17,416 nt of DNA, from the NCBI GenBank assembly GCA_036676475.1, contig JAKFCU010000069.1, positions 1 to 17,416 on the forward strand, written 5' to 3'. The stretch is from LC029 sp036676475 (GTDB lineage: Bacteria; Bacillota; Bacilli; Aneurinibacillales; RAOX-1). The position numbers and the translations under genes are program-made. Of this stretch, positions 14,998 through 17,416 are shown piece after piece (the stretch's first letter is position 1; the number at the start of each line of letters is the position of its first letter). Under the pieces are notes generated by a model. It had not been told where the DNA came from. It was given only the letters and a program-made list of their open reading frames with translations, and did no database searches.

Positions 14998-15079
14998 GAG
15001 GCTGACTCATAAGGGTCTGACCCCCACATCTAACTGATGTGGGGTCAGACCCTTAGCCTTTGAGTCAGTCTCTTTTTTT
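14998..15079 (+). terminator. Nested double-stem terminator after ricA
   Basis: An outer 12-bp stem (GAGGCTGACTCA at 14998-15009 with TGAGTCAGTCTC at 15061-15072, one G-U pair) is followed by a T run, forming a normal terminator. Its loop carries a second long hairpin (15011-15054). This is the end of the miaB-ricA transcript. Confidence 0.93.
15011..15054 (+). repeat. Long palindrome inside the terminator loop
   Basis: The 20-base arm at 15011-15030 and the 19-base arm at 15036-15054 are perfect reverse complements apart from one extra C, around a TAACT loop. The GGGTCTGACCCC/GGGGTCAGACCC core resembles palindromic repeats I recall as dispersed in many bacterial genomes. It may be an inserted repetitive element. 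Only one copy is in the window. Confidence 0.85.
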
Positions 15080-15084
15080 CACCA

Positions 15085-15202
15085 TAGACTAATGTCCTGC
15101 ATAGGCTGTAGTAAACATAGATAAATATCTAGGTTTCGAAGTACGTTTGTTTGTTCCTTTTGGTAAGGGAAATGTTTGCACCCTAGACGAATGTCCTGCA
15201 TA
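15085..15202 (+). repeat. Pair of 19-bp direct repeats upstream of cotE
   Basis: TAGACTAATGTCCTGCATA at 15085-15103 and TAGACGAATGTCCTGCATA at 15184-15202 agree at 18 of 19 positions, 99 bases apart. The second copy ends in CATACAAAT (15199-15207), which resembles a sigma-E -10 element (CATACAnT) about 33 bases before the cotE start; no matching -35 is clear. The copies may be promoter or operator duplications. Confidence 0.7.
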
Positions 15203-15239
15203 CAAATGTACTGAAAAGCAGTATGGAGGAGGTAACATC

Positions 15240-15797
15240 ATGCCGAGTACAGATAAAGAAATGCAGTGCCGTGAAATTATTACAAAAGCGGTCTGTGGTA
15301 AAGGTCGTAAGTTCTCTCAACGCACCCACACGATTACCCCCAAGCAAACCCCTTCCAACATCCTGGGTTGCTGGATCATCAATCATACCTTTGAGGCCAA
15401 TAAGGTAGGTGATGTGATTGAGGTAGCAGGCTCTTACGACGTTCAAATCTGGGTTTCGTTCAATAACAACACAGATACAGCAGTCATCAAAGAAAATGTA
15501 TCCTATGTAGAAAACGTTCCACTTTCCTTCTTTGACAGCAATTGCCGTGGCAGGTTGGAAATCTTTGCAGACTCCACTCAGCAGCCGAACTGCCTTGAGG
15601 CTAGAATTGTAAACGGTGGTAGCATTCTAGTGAAGGTGGAAAGTGAATTTGCGGTTGAGGTCATCGGTGAAACGAAGCTATGCGTCGTCATTTGCGACAG
15701 CTGTGATGATGGGGATAAGGATGTTGATTTTGAAGACCTAGAGGATGTTGAGGATTTTGATGATCTTGATGGGGACCTGATAGACGACCTTGACTAA
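15240..15797 (+). CDS. cotE: Outer spore coat morphogenetic protein CotE
   Basis: CotE assembles around the forespore and recruits the outer coat proteins. The 185-residue protein (B. subtilis 181) has the family features: an N-terminal CREIITKAVCGKGRKFSQ segment, HTITP...PSNILGCWIINHTFEA, the repeated beta-strand body with VQIWVSFNNNTDTAVI, and a highly acidic C-terminal tail (about 30 residues rich in D and E) that in B. subtilis is the client-binding part. The ATG at 15240 follows GGAGGAGGT (15223-15231); the frame is open upstream to 15147 but that part has no ribosome binding site and is not CotE-like. cotE after miaB-ricA is the standard Bacillales order; mother-cell control is expected from precedent. 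Confidence 0.96.
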   Translation: MPSTDKEMQCREIITKAVCGKGRKFSQRTHTITPKQTPSNILGCWIINHTFEANKVGDVIEVAGSYDVQIWVSFNNNTDTAVIKENVSYVENVPLSFFDSNCRGRLEIFADSTQQPNCLEARIVNGGSILVKVESEFAVEVIGETKLCVVICDSCDDGDKDVDFEDLEDVEDFDDLDGDLIDDLD

Positions 15798-15809
15798 GTA
15801 AAGAGCTAT

Positions 15810-15833
15810 GGGGGGAATGTTCCCCCTTTTTTC
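15810..15833 (+). terminator. Terminator after cotE
   Basis: GGGGGGAA and TTCCCCC form a compact G/C stem with a very small loop, followed by TTTTTTC. Confidence 0.85.
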
Positions 15834-15861
15834 TTTTCCCTTTAACTTGTAGTTCGGAGTG

Positions 15862-15890
15862 ACACTCTCTTCACTTAGGCGCATATGCTG
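15862..15890 (+). promoter_or_regulatory. Weak candidate mother-cell (sigma-K/E-like) promoter
   Basis: CATATGCT at 15882 matches the CATA core of sigma-K and sigma-E -10 elements, with ACAC at 15862-15865 at roughly sigma-K spacing. These motifs are short and could be chance. If real, the next gene is made in the mother cell during sporulation. Confidence 0.25.
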
Positions 15891-15955
15891 TTTATGAAGC
15901 AATTTGCGGAGCTGTGGAGTCTCATTCTGCCCGCAAAGGAGAAAGGAAGAATTCA

Positions 15956-17395
15956 ATGTCAGCATTCTTTTTATATTCTAAGTATAGCCCACCAGTATCG
16001 TTGCTGACCCTTCTAGAAATTTCGTACGGTTCAATCCTGCCTAAAGATAAGAAGGATATGGTTATTCAATGGGGAAATGGTAATCTATCTTCACAGGACC
16101 CTGATGTGCATGTGTTAAATGGCGAAGAGGGGCTTGAAAATGTTGCTAACCGTAAAACCATGATGGACATATTAAAATGGAACGGTATTCCAGCTGTAAA
16201 ACACAGTCAGCAGCCTAAAATATCGACTATTCGCCGATATTTTGTTTCTGTTTTTCAACAGCAGGAATTAGCACTTTATCGCTCTCGTGGGAGAAAAATC
16301 TGGTTAACCAATGAAGTATCTGCTAATTCGAGTGATACCTACGAAGAAATTGAAATGAATAGCGGATCAAAGGAGATACGAAAAGTCCTTCGTTATGCCG
16401 TTCGAAGTATATATTCGCTTGGACTCGATTTTGGGGGAGTATTAATAGGCATTGCCTTGAATGGAACAATGAATGTCATTGATGTGACCCCTACTCCAAA
16501 GTTGAATCACAGCCTGGCTGAAAAGTTTAGAAAGGCGATTGAACAATATGTAGAGCAATATAGTAGCATATCGGAACATTCCGTCATGCTTGGAGCCGAT
16601 CCAGAGTTTGTCTTGCGGAATAAAACGACAGGAAAAATGGTTTTGGCTTCACGATTTTTTGGAAAAAAAGGAAGTGTGGGGTGTGATCATATTTGGCTGA
16701 GAAGTGATCAAACCAGAAGACAGCTTCCCTTGGCCGAATTAAGACCTCAGCCAGCAAAGGAACCAAGGCAACTTGTGATTAATTTATATAAAACCATGAT
16801 GCTTGCCGAAAAGAAAATTAATCTTCCTTCTATAGAGTGGTTGGCCGGAGGTATGCCCTTTAAGGGATACCCTATTGGCGGTCACATTCACTTCAGCCAA
16901 ACGAAAGTTAATTCTGCGTTCTTGCGTGCCCTTGACTCGTATTTGGGATTGCCTTTAATGCTTATCGAAAATGACTTGTCGTTAAGTCGCAGACCTAAAT
17001 ATGGCTTTCTTGGAGATTTTCGCAATCAATTCCATGGTGGTTTTGAATATCGAACCCTTCCCAGTTGGCTGATTTCGCCACGAGTGACAAAGGGTGTTCT
17101 GGCTTTAGCAAAGCTCATTGCCGAATCCTATCCGAAGCTTCGTGAAGTTCCAACTCTTCAATCCTCTATTCAATCCTCTTTCTATCACGGTGAAAAAAGA
17201 AAGTTAACCCCAGTAGTTAAAGGCATTTGGACTCATCTTGAAAATCTTGAAGATTACAGTAAGTACAGTAATTATATTGAGCCCCTAAAACAAATGATTT
17301 TTAACGCGGATGAATGGAATGAGTTTCAAGATATTCGCGAGGCTTGGCGAATTCCTCCTTATTCCGTAAAAAAGTCAACAAGTGATATGATATAA
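15956..17395 (+). CDS. Putative amidoligase: degenerate ATP-grasp-like domain fused to COOH-NH2 ligase type 2 domain
   Basis: This 479-residue protein has two parts. Residues about 211-440 match the phage phiEco32-like COOH-NH2 ligase type 2 family (glutamine-synthetase fold): GADPEF at 213-218, E261 in ELRPQP, GGHIHF at 308-313, and E364 in FEYRTLPSW. These fit the acidic and histidine residues expected to hold ATP-Mg and transfer a carboxylate to an amine. Residues about 50-205 look ATP-grasp-like: ANRKTMMDILKWNGIP (64-79), then SLGLDFGGVLIGI and IDVTPTPKL, where the usual E-x-N metal motif is D176-V-T178, suggesting loss of catalysis. The ATG at 15956 is chosen for AAAGGAGAAAGG upstream. 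Placement after cotE suggests a spore-coat or sporulation role (inference). Substrate unknown. Confidence 0.75.
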   Translation: MSAFFLYSKYSPPVSLLTLLEISYGSILPKDKKDMVIQWGNGNLSSQDPDVHVLNGEEGLENVANRKTMMDILKWNGIPAVKHSQQPKISTIRRYFVSVFQQQELALYRSRGRKIWLTNEVSANSSDTYEEIEMNSGSKEIRKVLRYAVRSIYSLGLDFGGVLIGIALNGTMNVIDVTPTPKLNHSLAEKFRKAIEQYVEQYSSISEHSVMLGADPEFVLRNKTTGKMVLASRFFGKKGSVGCDHIWLRSDQTRRQLPLAELRPQPAKEPRQLVINLYKTMMLAEKKINLPSIEWLAGGMPFKGYPIGGHIHFSQTKVNSAFLRALDSYLGLPLMLIENDLSLSRRPKYGFLGDFRNQFHGGFEYRTLPSWLISPRVTKGVLALAKLIAESYPKLREVPTLQSSIQSSFYHGEKRKLTPVVKGIWTHLENLEDYSKYSNYIEPLKQMIFNADEWNEFQDIREAWRIPPYSVKKSTSDMI

Positions 17396-17416
17396 TGAAT
17401 AGGACTGGTTTTCTTA

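Noticed and set aside
17391..17396. TATAAT at the end of the amidoligase gene as a promoter for the next gene
   Set aside because: No acceptable -35 box at 16-18 bases upstream, and the next gene is outside the window.

Overview
The window is a chromosomal segment of a spore-forming Bacillales bacterium. The evidence is spoVS, cotE, ricA (ymcA) and rny/ymdB in the usual Firmicute order, strong Bacillus-type ribosome binding sites, frequent TTG/GTG starts, and a LexA (DinR)-type SOS box. Having a dipeptidase and a 2-oxoacid:ferredoxin oxidoreductase (korAB) between spoVS and miaB, instead of the tdh-kbl pair of Bacillus subtilis, suggests a Paenibacillaceae/Brevibacillus/Ammoniphilus-like lineage; that placement is inference. 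All genes that can be supported are on the + strand.

Region 1 (1-4200) is recA split by a complete group II intron. Exon 1 (255-457) and exon 2 (3271-4129) join at codon 68, inside the Walker A loop, to give an intact 353-residue RecA. The intron (458-3270, 2813 nt) starts GTGCG and ends with a canonical 34-nt domain V, a 3-nt linker, a domain VI with a bulged A eight bases from the end, and AT. It carries a 626-residue reverse transcriptase/maturase/HNH protein in domain IV. Upstream of recA are a terminator of the preceding gene, a probable SOS box and a sigma-A promoter, so the intron should be transcribed with the DNA damage response.

Region 2 (4229-7966) holds recX, rny (RNase Y), ymdB (phosphodiesterase) and spoVS. 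They are separated by clear intrinsic terminators; spoVS has its own sigma-H-like promoter. Region 3 (8059-11839) holds an M19 dipeptidase, then korA and korB, a CoA-acylating 2-oxoacid:ferredoxin oxidoreductase pair.

Region 4 (11840-12685) is an accessory patch: a 51-bp tandem repeat, a DUF4288 protein and a 51-residue unknown protein. Region 5 (12755-15079) is miaB and ricA behind a promoter and a roughly 210-nt leader with strong, partly mutually exclusive stems. It closes with an unusual nested double-palindrome terminator. Region 6 (15240-17395) is cotE (outer spore coat morphogenesis) followed by a two-domain protein: a degenerate ATP-grasp-like N-terminus fused to a glutamine-synthetase-fold COOH-NH2 ligase (amidoligase) domain. 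This is the least understood protein in the window and a candidate spore-coat modification enzyme. The last 21 bases hold nothing I can call; mutS would be expected next by synteny.
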